This document shows, in pieces, positions 8,297-16,289 of a stretch of DNA of 33,616 nt. Origin of the DNA: Paracoccaceae bacterium (GTDB taxonomy: Bacteria > Pseudomonadota > Alphaproteobacteria > Rhodobacterales > Rhodobacteraceae); NCBI GenBank assembly GCA_007128135.1, contig SKYA01000021.1, positions 1 to 33,616 of the forward strand, given 5' to 3'. Both the position numbers and the translations under genes were made by a program. The notes beneath the pieces were generated by a model. It saw only the letters and a program-made list of their open reading frames with translations. It ran no database searches and had not been told where the DNA came from. Position 1 is the first letter of the stretch; each line of letters starts with the position of its first letter.

Positions 8297-8689
8297 TTAC
8301 TGCACCCGGGTCCACTGCTGTTCGCGGCAGATGCCCAGCACGCAGCCCGAAACGCCCAGCGTGGTGTCGCGCAGTTCCATCCGCGAGTTGTAAGTGCGGT
8401 CACGGTCGGGTGCCCAGATCTTGCCATTGCGATACTGTCCACCGGATTGCGGCTCCATGTCCCAGACGATGGCGCGGCCGATATTGGGGCTTTCCATCTG
8501 CTGGCCTGCGCCGTCGAATGCCGCGATCAGCCCGCCGCAGATCTTGCCGTTCGCGCAGGTCTGCATCCGGACATGGCCGAAATTGCCGTTGTCATCGGGT
8601 TGGGTCTTCCAGACACCGTGGGCCGGGTCGGCCAGCACGGGCAGTGCCAGCAGGCTCAGCGCCATGGCGACAAGGGTTGTTTTTCGCAT
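8297..8689 (-). CDS. DUF2147 family secreted protein
   Basis: A 130-residue exported protein. The start at 8689 is supported by GGGAGGAG ahead of it and yields a clean signal peptide (MRKTTLVAMALSLLALPVLA, cleaved before DPAHG). The mature part shows DUF2147 features: GVWKTQ near its N-terminus, NGKICGGLI, and a C-terminal RTYNSRMEL..L.VSGC. It has four Cys in the mature part (CANGKIC, GCVLGIC), which could form two disulfides in the periplasm. Function is unknown for the family; some members sit with envelope or lipid genes. It is flanked by hairpins on both sides and so is probably a single-gene transcript. Confidence 0.82.
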   Translation of the reverse strand: MRKTTLVAMALSLLALPVLADPAHGVWKTQPDDNGNFGHVRMQTCANGKICGGLIAAFDGAGQQMESPNIGRAIVWDMEPQSGGQYRNGKIWAPDRDRTYNSRMELRDTTLGVSGCVLGICREQQWTRVQ

Positions 8690-8784
8690 GATAACTCCTC
8701 CCAGAGAGGTCCAGTCTCGCCACGAAACCCGCATCTTGCAAGTCCGACCTCGCGTCAGGCTGCGCGGACCTTGTGGACCAGAAG

Positions 8785-8810
8785 AAAGGCGCCCGCGTCG
8801 GGGCGCCTTT
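8785..8810 (-). terminator. Intrinsic terminator of the BCCT gene
   Basis: AAAGGCGCC (8785-8793) and GGCGCCTTT (8802-8810) form a perfect 9-bp stem around an 8-base loop, 22 bases beyond the BCCT stop. Read on the minus strand it ends GGCGCCTTTCTTC, a good U-rich tail. Confidence 0.75.
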
Positions 8811-8831
8811 CGGTTGCAATGCGCAATGGCT

Positions 8832-10496
8832 TCAGCGTGGCTCGGTCAGCAGGCCGCGGACAAGCGCGTAGCAGGCCAGAAGCAGCACGATCGCGAAGGG
8901 CAGCCCGGTCGAGACCGAGGCCGCCTGAAGCGCAACCAGCCCGCCGCCCAGCAGCAGGGCCGCCGCGACCAGTCCCTCGAAGATCACCCAGAACACCCGC
9001 TGGCTGACCGGTGCGTTGATCTTGCCGCCTGCCGTGATCGTGTCGATCACAAGCGATCCCGAATCCGACGAGGTGACGAAGAACACGATCACGAGGATGA
9101 TCCCGATCACCGAGGTGATGGCTGCAAAGGGCAGTTCCGAGAGCATCCCGAAGAGCGAGAGTTCCGGCACATAGGCGTCGATCACGAAGCCATAGACCGC
9201 GCTTTCGGTGACCTGATTGATCAGCTGGTCGATGGCGGTGCCGCCGAAGGTGGTCATCCAGATGGCCGAGACGATGGTCGGGATCAGAAGCACGCAGGTG
9301 ATGAATTCGCGCACGCTCCGGCCCCGGCTGACACGGGCGATGAACATACCGACAAAGGGCGACCAGCTGATCCACCATGCCCAGTAGAACGAGGTCCATC
9401 CCTGACGGTAGCCGTCATCCTCGCGGCCCACCGGGTTCGAGAGCGCGAAGATTTCGGAAGCATAGGCGCCCATGTTGCCGAAGAACTGTGTCACCAGCGT
9501 CATGGTCGGGCCGACAAGGATGACAAAGAGCAGCAGCAGCACGGCGAGGACCATGTTGATCTCGGACAGCACCTTGACGCCCCCGTCGAGCCCCCGCAGC
9601 ACCGAGATCAGCGCAAGGGCGGTGATGACCGCGATCAGGATGACCGGGAAGGTTGCCGTGTCGTTCAACCCGTCTATCCCGAAGACATAGCCGATCCCGG
9701 CCGTTGCCTGCTGCGCGCCGAAGCCCAGCGAGGTGGCAAGCCCGAACAGCGTGGCAAAGACTGCGAGAATGTCGATGACATGCCCCGGCCAGCCCCAGAT
9801 ACGCTCGCCAAAGATGGGGTAGAAGATCGAACGCACCGTCAGCGGCAGGCCCTTGTTATAGGCAAAGAGCGCCAGCGACAGCGCCACGACGGCATAGATC
9901 GCCCAGGGGTGCAGGCCCCAGTGGTAGATCGTGGCGGCCATGGCCGTGAGGCGCGCGGCCTCGACAGTGGCGGGGTCCATCAGTTCGCCATCGACAATGC
10001 CGATGTCACGGCCCAGCGGTTGATCGCCCCATGGCGTGCCGAAGTAATAGGCGGGCTCCAGCACGCCGAAGAACATCAGCCCGATGCCCATACCGGCTGC
10101 AAACAGCATCGCGAACCAGCCCAGATAGCTGTAATCGGGCGTCGCGTCGGCGCCGCCGATACGCACCTTGCCCAGCGGCGAGACAAGGATGCCGAGGCAC
10201 ACGATCACGAAGATATTGCCTGCCATCAGGAAGAACCAGTCGAAGGTCGAGGTCAGATAGCCCCGCATCGCGCCCAGCGCCGGGCCGACGGCATCCTGAA
10301 AGGCCAGCGTGATGATGACAAAGGCCACCACCACCAGGCCCGAGACGACAAAGACAGGATTATGGATATCCAGCCCGAAGGGCCCGATCCTCGGTGTGAT
10401 ATTGTCCTGCCCGATCTCGTAATCGGTCTCGATGAGTTCGGACGCACCTTCGGGTTCGGGCAGGGCGTCGGTGGCGGCCTCGTCCGGTTGTGACAT
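8832..10496 (-). CDS. BCCT-family betaine/choline/carnitine transporter
   Basis: A secondary transporter of about 12 membrane spans that imports quaternary-ammonium osmolytes with Na+ or H+. The family signature is clear: GWTSFYWAWWISWSPFVGMF is the aromatic betaine-binding stretch, followed by IARVSRGRSVREFI. GLHPWAIYAVVALSLALFAY and SDSGSLVIDTITAGG also match. At 554 residues it fits the family; the first ~50 and last residues are soluble tails. The substrate cannot be fixed from sequence. It has GGAGGG before its ATG and starts 43 bases after the universal stress gene, so the two probably share a transcript. It ends at a clear terminator. The gene suggests a salt-exposed lifestyle. Confidence 0.92.
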   Translation of the reverse strand: MSQPDEAATDALPEPEGASELIETDYEIGQDNITPRIGPFGLDIHNPVFVVSGLVVVAFVIITLAFQDAVGPALGAMRGYLTSTFDWFFLMAGNIFVIVCLGILVSPLGKVRIGGADATPDYSYLGWFAMLFAAGMGIGLMFFGVLEPAYYFGTPWGDQPLGRDIGIVDGELMDPATVEAARLTAMAATIYHWGLHPWAIYAVVALSLALFAYNKGLPLTVRSIFYPIFGERIWGWPGHVIDILAVFATLFGLATSLGFGAQQATAGIGYVFGIDGLNDTATFPVILIAVITALALISVLRGLDGGVKVLSEINMVLAVLLLLFVILVGPTMTLVTQFFGNMGAYASEIFALSNPVGREDDGYRQGWTSFYWAWWISWSPFVGMFIARVSRGRSVREFITCVLLIPTIVSAIWMTTFGGTAIDQLINQVTESAVYGFVIDAYVPELSLFGMLSELPFAAITSVIGIILVIVFFVTSSDSGSLVIDTITAGGKINAPVSQRVFWVIFEGLVAAALLLGGGLVALQAASVSTGLPFAIVLLLACYALVRGLLTEPR

Positions 10497-10539
10497 TGAT
10501 TCCCTCCATTATTTAGGTTTCTTGCCCTTGCACGGGGGC

Positions 10540-10953
10540 TCAGCGCACCAGAAAGACCGAGGCTTCCGAATGCGCTGCGATCGTGTCGCCGTGGCCAGCC
10601 CAGATGTAGTCCAGCGCACTCGGCGCGTGGGTCTGCATCACGACCAGATCGCCGCCAAGCTCGCGGATTGCGGCCAGCAGGGTCTTGTCGGTGTCGATGG
10701 TCGGGTCCGGGGTATGGCAGGCCTTCGCGCCGGTCCTTAGCCCGGTTGCGGCTGCGTGATCCTGCGCGCGCCTTTCGAGCCTTGCCGCATATTCCGCGGG
10801 GCTGTGGGCAACGGGGTCGGGCGCAGTGCCGGTGACGCCCACGAAACAGAGTTCCGCGCCGTAATGCCGTGCAAGGTCGGTTGCGACCTGCAATGCCTTG
10901 TCGAGTTGGTCGAAATGAGTCAGATCGACCGGAAAGATGACTTTCCGAAACAT
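10540..10953 (-). CDS. Universal stress protein, single UspA domain
   Basis: A 137-residue UspA-fold protein (FRKVIFPVDLTHFDQ.. to ..IAAHSEASVFLVR). The start at 10953 is set by AGGAGGG two bases upstream; the frame is open further back but lacks support. The C-terminal ATP-binding loop is altered: HAPSALDYIWAGHGDTIAAHS lacks the full G-x2-G-x9-G(S/T) pattern, so ATP binding is doubtful. It is 43 bases upstream of the BCCT transporter on the same strand. UspA-like proteins often accompany transporters such as TRAP systems, and this one may regulate or sense through BCCT; that is inference. Confidence 0.87.
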   Translation of the reverse strand: MFRKVIFPVDLTHFDQLDKALQVATDLARHYGAELCFVGVTGTAPDPVAHSPAEYAARLERRAQDHAAATGLRTGAKACHTPDPTIDTDKTLLAAIRELGGDLVVMQTHAPSALDYIWAGHGDTIAAHSEASVFLVR

Positions 10954-11155
10954 GGTCCCTCCTGTTTTTTGCATGGGGACGGGTTTGAGGTTGTGTAACG
11001 GAACGGTAACATGGTCGTGTGCGCGCTACGACCCCGTTGCGCCCAAAAAATCATCTTTTGCGACATTGTCTGGTCGCTTTCGGGTCATGCCTTCGTCCTT
11101 TCCCGGCGCGGTTGGCAGTGCTAACTCTGGCGCGCAACGAACAGGAGGATCGGGT

Positions 11156-11935
11156 ATGGAATTGGGAATCACGGGCAAGCGCGCGCTGGTCTGCGCCTCG
11201 TCGAAAGGGCTTGGTCTGGGCTGTGCGCGGGCTCTGGCAGGCGAGGGCGTGCATCTGGTGATGAATGCGCGCGGTGCTGCGGCACTGGAAGAGGCTGCCG
11301 AGGCCATCCGCGCCGAATTCGGGGTCGAGGTGGTGACGGTCGCCGCCGACATTACCAGCGAGGAGGGCCGCGCGGACGTGCTGGCCGCGGCGGGCGAGGT
11401 GGATATCCTTGTCACGAATGCGGGCGGCCCGCCGCCGGGGCTGTGGAGCGACTGGGAGCGCGAGGATTTCATCGCTGCGCTTGATGCCAACATGCTGACC
11501 CCGATCGCGCTGATGAAGGCGCTCATGCCCGGCATGATTGCGCGCGGCTGGGGGCGGGTGGTGAACATCACCTCGGGGTCGGTCAAGGCGCCGATCGCGC
11601 TGCTGGGCCTGTCCAACGCGGCACGGGCCGGACTGACCGGCTTTGTCGCGGGCACGTCGCGCCAGGTTGCGGGCAAGGGAGTGATCGTCAACAACCTGCT
11701 GCCCGGCATCCATGACACGGACCGCGCCGCTGCCCTGGACGGGGGCGTGGCAAGGGCCGAGGGCATTTCGCCGGAGGCGGCGCGCAGCAAGCGCGAGGCG
11801 ACGATTCCGGCAGGGCGTTACGGAACGGCCGCCGAATTCGGCGCGGCCTGTGCCTTCCTGTGCTCGCAGCATGCGGGTTTCATCGTCGGCCAGAACCTGG
11901 TTCTGGATGGCGGGGCCATCAACGCCACGCTCTAG
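11156..11935 (+). CDS. SDR-family protein with substituted catalytic residues
   Basis: A 259-residue Rossmann-fold protein related to 3-oxoacyl-ACP reductases. The start has AGGAGGA eight bases upstream. The cofactor loop is CASSKGLGLG (residues 13-22, for TGxxxGxG) and NAG is at 88-90. Catalytic Ser is S140 in NITS, but the residues 13 and 17 positions later, normally Tyr and Lys, are S153 and R157 (LSNAARAG). The C-terminus VGQNLVLDGGA is typical of the fold. Similar LSNxxR variants exist among proteins annotated as SDR, so this may be a distinct subfamily rather than damage. It precedes the liv operon by 129 bases and may act on the same pathway. Confidence 0.85.
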   Translation: MELGITGKRALVCASSKGLGLGCARALAGEGVHLVMNARGAAALEEAAEAIRAEFGVEVVTVAADITSEEGRADVLAAAGEVDILVTNAGGPPPGLWSDWEREDFIAALDANMLTPIALMKALMPGMIARGWGRVVNITSGSVKAPIALLGLSNAARAGLTGFVAGTSRQVAGKGVIVNNLLPGIHDTDRAAALDGGVARAEGISPEAARSKREATIPAGRYGTAAEFGAACAFLCSQHAGFIVGQNLVLDGGAINATL

Positions 11936-11967
11936 GCTGACCCGGCGTCATTCTTGCGACAAGCCTG

Positions 11968-11995
11968 TTGCGCCGTTTCCCGGCCCGTGTAAGCT
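11968..11995 (+). promoter_or_regulatory. Weak promoter candidate ahead of livG
   Basis: TTGCGC (11968-11973) and TAAGCT (11990-11995, preceded by TG) are 16 bases apart, about 70 bases upstream of the livG start. The match is modest and GC-rich sequence makes chance hits common. Confidence 0.3.
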
Positions 11996-12011
11996 GGCGC
12001 TTGATGCAGTG

Positions 12012-12043
12012 GCGACATGCCCGTGAGGAGGCGGGCATGTCGC
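12012..12043. promoter_or_regulatory. Inverted repeat in the liv leader with SD-like loop
   Basis: GCGACATGCCCG (12012-12023) is perfectly complementary to CGGGCATGTCGC (12032-12043). The 8-base loop reads TGAGGAGG, itself a ribosome-binding-like sequence. The real livG ribosome-binding site (AGGAGGG) lies just outside the stem, with the GTG start at 12065. It could be an RNA leader structure, a DNA operator, or the terminator of the SDR gene. Confidence 0.6.
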
Positions 12044-12064
12044 GTCATCAGGAGGGTTGCGCGG

Positions 12065-12826
12065 GTGCTGAGCGTTCAGGACCTTTCACTGTCATTCGGC
12101 GGCATCAAGGCGCTTCAGGGCGTCAGCTTTTCTGCGCAACCCGGTCAGATCACCGCGATCATCGGGCCGAATGGCGCCGGCAAGACCTCGCTGTTCAATG
12201 CCATATCGGGGTTCTACCACCCCGAGCGAGGGCGTGTCGTCTTTGACGGACAGGACATCACCGCGCTGCGTCCCGACAGGCGCGCGGCGCTGGGGATCGC
12301 GCGGACGTTCCAGAATATCGCATTGTTTCGCGGCATGTCGGTGCTCGACAACATCAAGCTGGGCGCACATACGCGGCTGAACACCGGCGTTTTCGGTGCG
12401 CTGCGCTATTTCGGCAGCGCGCAGCGCGAGGAACTCGCGCTGCGCGCCGATATCGAGGCGCGCGTGATCGAGTTTCTGGAAATCGACCACATCCGCAAGG
12501 CGCCCATCACGGCATTGCCCTACGGGTTGCAGAAACGTGTGGAACTGGGCCGCGCGCTGGCCATGCAGCCGCGCCTGCTGATGCTTGATGAGCCGGTCGC
12601 CGGCATGAACCGCGAGGAGACCGAGGACATGGCGCGCTTCATCCTCGATGTGCAGGAGGAGTTCGGCACCACGATCCTGCTGGTGGAGCATGACATGCAT
12701 CTGGTGATGGATATCTGCGCGCATGTCGTGGTGCTGAATTTCGGCCAGCAGATCGCCTCTGGCCCGCCCGATGAGGTGCGCGCGGACCGGGGCGTGATCG
12801 AGGCCTATCTGGGGGCGGCGGCCTGA
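12065..12826 (+). CDS. livG: Branched-chain amino-acid-type ABC transporter, ATPase LivG
   Basis: One of two ATPases powering the importer. Walker A GPNGAGKTS is at residues 34-42, the Q-loop TFQN at 81-84, the LivG-type signature LPYGLQKR at 151-158 and Walker B LLMLDE at 171-176, followed by the switch EHDMHLVMDI. At 253 residues it has the normal length. I chose GTG at 12065 because AGGAGGG is placed correctly and the protein begins where LivG homologues begin; the frame is open further upstream to an ATG at 12017. It overlaps livH by one base (TGATG), showing translational coupling. Substrate not determined; family call secure. Confidence 0.94.
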   Translation: MLSVQDLSLSFGGIKALQGVSFSAQPGQITAIIGPNGAGKTSLFNAISGFYHPERGRVVFDGQDITALRPDRRAALGIARTFQNIALFRGMSVLDNIKLGAHTRLNTGVFGALRYFGSAQREELALRADIEARVIEFLEIDHIRKAPITALPYGLQKRVELGRALAMQPRLLMLDEPVAGMNREETEDMARFILDVQEEFGTTILLVEHDMHLVMDICAHVVVLNFGQQIASGPPDEVRADRGVIEAYLGAAA

Positions 12827-13830
12827 TGGGGCAGATCCTGCAGTTCACCATCAACGGGCTGATGAGCGGGGCGATCTATGCGCTGATCGCGGTCGGTCTG
12901 GTGTCGGTGTTCAAGGCGACCCGGGTGGTGAATTTCGCCCATGGGTATCTGATCATGTTTGGCGCGTATTTCTATTTCACCTTTGCCGTGCTGGTGCCGC
13001 AACTGCCTTTCGCCCCGGACTGGCTGCAAAGCTGGCGGCCCGAATGGATGCTCGCGATGCGCGAGGGTCTGCCGATGTTCTCGCCCATGGCGGCTGTGCT
13101 GGACTGGTTGGCCAATCTGCCGCGCATCCTGCTGGGGCTGGCGGGCGCGCTGGTGTGCAATGCGCTGCTGGGCATGCTGATCGAGCGCACATTGATGCGC
13201 CCGCTGATGGGGCAGTCGGTGTTCGCGATGATCATGCTGACAGTGGGGCTGATCTCGATCCTGTCGGGGGCGGCACAGCTGATCTGGACATCGGATGCGG
13301 AATTCGTGCCCGCGCTGGCCCCCAACACCCCGATCCGGTTCGAGATGTTCGGGGCGAATATCTTCCTGTTCGGGGCCGACCTTGCGAATATGGCGATAGC
13401 GCTGCTGATCTTTGTCGGCATCGTCGTGATGGTGCATTACACGAAATCCGGTGTCGCCATCCGCGCCACGGCCGAGGACCAGTCCACGGCCTATTCGATG
13501 GGCATTTCGGTGCCGAAGGTGTTCTCGCGCGCCTGGGTTCTGGCCTCGACCACCGGGGCGATCGCCGGGGCCATCCTGGCCACGCGCAACGGTATCTCGC
13601 CCGCGCTGGGGCTGTTCGGCTTCTCGGTGCTGGCCATCGTGCTGATGGGAGGGCTGGACAGCTATCTGGGCGTCTTCATCGCGGCAATGGCCGTCGGGGT
13701 TCTGGAAGCGCTGACACAATGGAAGCTGGGCGGTGAATGGGCCGGGATCGTGCCCTATGTCGCGGTCCTGATCGTGATCCTGATCCGCCCGCACGGGCTG
13801 ATGGGCTCGAAGGAGATCGAGCGAATATGA
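12826..13830 (+). CDS. livH: Branched-chain amino-acid-type ABC transporter permease LivH
   Basis: Inner-membrane permease of the HAAT importer family. It begins with a span containing LMSGAIYALIAVGLVSVFKA, typical of LivH, and GLISILSGAAQLIW and AIAGAILATRNG match the core. The last third carries GFSVLAIVLMGGLDSYLGVF, where LivH-type permeases have a conserved GG-containing segment. The loop at about residues 60-90 is longer than in the E. coli protein, fitting a length of 334 against about 308. It overlaps livG by one base and livM by four (ATGA). Confidence 0.94.
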   Translation: MGQILQFTINGLMSGAIYALIAVGLVSVFKATRVVNFAHGYLIMFGAYFYFTFAVLVPQLPFAPDWLQSWRPEWMLAMREGLPMFSPMAAVLDWLANLPRILLGLAGALVCNALLGMLIERTLMRPLMGQSVFAMIMLTVGLISILSGAAQLIWTSDAEFVPALAPNTPIRFEMFGANIFLFGADLANMAIALLIFVGIVVMVHYTKSGVAIRATAEDQSTAYSMGISVPKVFSRAWVLASTTGAIAGAILATRNGISPALGLFGFSVLAIVLMGGLDSYLGVFIAAMAVGVLEALTQWKLGGEWAGIVPYVAVLIVILIRPHGLMGSKEIERI

Positions 13831-14897
13831 TCACGGGCAATCTCAAGACCACCTACCGCGCCGACGAGCAGGTTCTGAACAACCGCTGGAAGCGTGGATT
13901 CGTGCTGGGCGCGCTGGCCGGTCTGGTGGCGATTCCGCTGTTCGGCAACAACTATATCGTGCTGATCGCCTGCCAGATGGGGATCATGCTTATTGCCGTG
14001 ACGGGCGTGAATGTGGTGATCGGCTATACAGGCCTGATGAGTCTTGGCCATGCGGCCTTTGTCGCTATCGGGGCCTATGCGACGGTGATCTTTCACAATG
14101 CGGCAGGGGGTGTCATCCCTGACAGCCTGCTCACGCTGGTGGCGATACCCTTCGCGGTCGCGGTCTCGGCGCTGGCGGGGATCATCGTTGGCCTGCCCTC
14201 GCTGAGGGTGAAGGGGCTGTATCTGGCGGTGGCGACGCTGAGCGCGAATTTCATCGTGATCTTCCTGATCGAGGAGCGGGTCTTCGCGCCCTGGACCGGG
14301 GGAATGGTGGGCATCAACACGCCGACCGCCAATCTGCTGGGCTGGGAACTGGGCTCGCGGCGCGAGTTGTTCTGGCTGATTGCCGTGCTCGCCGTGCTCG
14401 CACTTCTGGCGGCGCAGAACCTGTTTCGCACGCGGGTGGGGCGTGCCTTCATCGCCATTCGTGACCGGGATTATTCGGCCGAGATCCTCGGCATCTCGCT
14501 CTATCGCTACAAGCTGATGAGTTTTGCCATCTCGGCGGCCTATTGCGGGCTGGCGGGGGCGCTGTTCGCCTATTTCTATGCCCGCATCCTGCCCGAGCAG
14601 TTCGACCTGCACCTGTCGCTGATGCTTGTCGCTGCGATCATCGTGGGCGGCATGGGACGCACGATGGGGGCGGTTTACGGCGTCATCGTCATCGTCATGG
14701 TGCCCGAGGTGATCAAGGTCGTCTTCGGTGCCTTCGCGGGTGGCGGGGCGGAACTGGCCATGATCCGCGCGCCGATCCAGGAAATCGCCTTTGGCGCGCT
14801 GATCGTGGGCTTCCTGCTGTTCGAGCCTTTCGGCATCAACCAGATTATCGATCGTGCGCTGCGTGCGCTGAACCGCTGGCCCTTTGCGAGGGGCTGA
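13827..14897 (+). CDS. livM: Branched-chain amino-acid-type ABC transporter permease LivM
   Basis: The second permease, 356 residues. The start ATG at 13827 overlaps the livH stop (ATGA), the usual coupling in these operons. After a hydrophilic N-terminus come spans with YTGLMSLGHAAFVAIGAYA, a hallmark of LivM, and further on SLRVKGLYLAVATLSANFI. The C-terminal half includes AAIIVGGMGRTMGAVYG, the EAA-like coupling region. Length agrees with non-enteric LivM proteins. livK follows after 21 bases with its own strong ribosome-binding site. Confidence 0.94.
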   Translation: MITGNLKTTYRADEQVLNNRWKRGFVLGALAGLVAIPLFGNNYIVLIACQMGIMLIAVTGVNVVIGYTGLMSLGHAAFVAIGAYATVIFHNAAGGVIPDSLLTLVAIPFAVAVSALAGIIVGLPSLRVKGLYLAVATLSANFIVIFLIEERVFAPWTGGMVGINTPTANLLGWELGSRRELFWLIAVLAVLALLAAQNLFRTRVGRAFIAIRDRDYSAEILGISLYRYKLMSFAISAAYCGLAGALFAYFYARILPEQFDLHLSLMLVAAIIVGGMGRTMGAVYGVIVIVMVPEVIKVVFGAFAGGGAELAMIRAPIQEIAFGALIVGFLLFEPFGINQIIDRALRALNRWPFARG

Positions 14898-14918
14898 CAT
14901 CATGAGGGAGGAAAGATC

Positions 14919-16124
14919 ATGCGCCTGAACCGTCGTCACTTTCTGGCTGGCAGCGCTGCTGCGTCGGCCACATTGGGCATGCCCGCGATCCTGCGCGCAC
15001 AGCCCAGCGAATATGTCATCGCCTCGTCCCTGCCGCTGACAGGCCCGTTTGCGACCGCAGGCCAGATGGTCGCGCCCGCGCTGCGCATGTTCGAGGCGCT
15101 GGTCAACGAGGATGGCGGTATCGGCGGTGTGCCGATCCGGGTCACGGCCGAGGATTCGGGCTATGTGCCGGCCAATGCGCTGGCCAATTACCAGCGCGCG
15201 CTGGCGACCGAGCCGAACCTTGTGATGTATTTCGGCGATTCGACCGGGTTCATGAAGCTGGTCGCACCCGAGTTGCGCGGTGCCAGTGCGCGGCTGATGG
15301 GCTCGACCTCGTTTGCCTCGGAACTCGCGGACCCGGTGAACAACCCCTACCAGTATCTGCCCGGGCCAAGCTACGAGGACCAGTTCGACATTCTGCTGCA
15401 ACAGATTGCGGATGAGGGCGGCAGCAGCGTGGCGTTCATCTTCTCCAACACCGAGTTCGGCCGCGACCCGATCGCCCATGGCCGCGCGCGCGCCGAGGAG
15501 CTTGGCCTGCGCGTGGTGCTGGAAGAGGCCACGCGCGAGCAGGGGGCCGACATTCCCACCCATGTCACGCAACTTGCGCAATCGGGGGCAGAGTTCTGCA
15601 TCCTGCAGGGCTATGTCACCGGGGTCTGGCCGCAACTGATCGGGGGTGCGCGGCAGTTCGGGCTGCCCACGCGATTCATGGGCACCTTCTGGGGGATGGA
15701 GAACGCGATTGCCGACCGGGTGACCGCCGAGGCCGGGCCGATCCTGGACGGTTATGCCGGTGTCATGCCCTACAAATATTTCTACGACCCCGAGCGCGGG
15801 CCGGTCTATGAACGCTATGCCGCCTTCCAGAAGGCGGCCTTCGCGGGCACGCCACTGGAAAACTACATGCCAACCTGGGGCTTGCAGGCGCTGTTCTCGC
15901 TGACCATCGGGATCGAGGCCTTGCGCAAGGTGGCCGAGAAGGGGCTGGAACTGACCGCCGACAACGCGGCAGAGGCGCTTGCGGACATTCGCGACTGGGA
16001 TACCGGCGGCTTCTTCGGAGTGCCGGTCTCGATGGTGAACAACAAGATCGGGACGGGACGCGTCTATCAGTATGGCGCCGAGACGCGGCTGTTCACGCCG
16101 ACCTCGGACTGGTTCACGGTGTAG
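14919..16124 (+). CDS. livK: Periplasmic substrate-binding protein of the HAAT/LivK type
   Basis: The soluble receptor that captures ligand in the periplasm. The N-terminus is a Tat-like signal (RRHFLAGSAAASATLGMPAILRA), so it is probably exported folded. The mature part has the LivK fold features IASSLPLTGPFATAG, EDGGIGGVPIRV and SVAFIFSNTEFGRDP. At 401 residues it is in the range of HAAT receptors for amides, urea, or aromatic and other carboxylates rather than only Leu/Ile/Val. GGGAGGAAAGATC precedes the ATG. The gene lies inside the operon between livM and livF, and a hairpin follows the stop. Symbol reflects family only; the ligand is unknown. Confidence 0.9.
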   Translation: MRLNRRHFLAGSAAASATLGMPAILRAQPSEYVIASSLPLTGPFATAGQMVAPALRMFEALVNEDGGIGGVPIRVTAEDSGYVPANALANYQRALATEPNLVMYFGDSTGFMKLVAPELRGASARLMGSTSFASELADPVNNPYQYLPGPSYEDQFDILLQQIADEGGSSVAFIFSNTEFGRDPIAHGRARAEELGLRVVLEEATREQGADIPTHVTQLAQSGAEFCILQGYVTGVWPQLIGGARQFGLPTRFMGTFWGMENAIADRVTAEAGPILDGYAGVMPYKYFYDPERGPVYERYAAFQKAAFAGTPLENYMPTWGLQALFSLTIGIEALRKVAEKGLELTADNAAEALADIRDWDTGGFFGVPVSMVNNKIGTGRVYQYGAETRLFTPTSDWFTV

Positions 16125-16137
16125 CCTGCTGCCTCAC

Positions 16138-16165
16138 GCGGGCGGGGCGGACTGCGCCCGCCCCG
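16138..16165 (+). other. GC-rich hairpin after livK
   Basis: Two overlapping stems are possible: CGGGGCGG (16143-16150) with CCGCCCCG (16158-16165), or GCGGGCG (16138-16144) with CGCCCGC (16155-16161). It starts 13 bases past the livK stop and has no T-run. This position is typical for a structure that stabilises the receptor mRNA or reduces read-through into the next gene. Confidence 0.5.
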
Positions 16166-16258
16166 TCCGGGAGATGGTTCAGCCGGGTGATCGGGGCCAG
16201 AGCTTGAAGCAGGTCTGCGCAACAGTTCCACGGGTGTGCTGATGGCGCGCATTGGAAT

Positions 16259-16282
16259 TGAGTATTTTTTGGCAAGATGAAG
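16259..16282. repeat. Intergenic repeat-like element, copy 2
   Basis: The stretch TATTTTTTGGCAAGATGAAG resembles the tail of the element near 2413-2434. Here it lies directly before livF, only a few bases from the ATG, and its AAGG may form part of the ribosome-binding region. It lacks the hairpin found in copy 1. Confidence 0.4.
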
Positions 16283-16289
16283 GGCCGGG

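Noticed and set aside
8394-10493. A 699-codon open frame on the plus strand over the BCCT gene
   Set aside because: It is antisense to an unmistakable transporter; its product is a charged, His/Asp/Arg-rich string with no recognisable fold.
12037-12246. ATG at 12037 preceded by GAGGAGG, a good start signal in a second frame ahead of livG
   Set aside because: The frame runs into livG out of phase and encodes no family; the signal arises from the hairpin loop. It is noted instead as a regulatory oddity.
13755-15635. A 626-codon open frame on the minus strand over livM and livK
   Set aside because: It spans two well-supported genes on the other strand and has the composition of a shadow frame.
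16252-16279. Possible promoter before livF (TTGGAA and AAGATG, 16-base spacer)
   Set aside because: The -10 is poor and the sequence is better explained by the repeat-like element.
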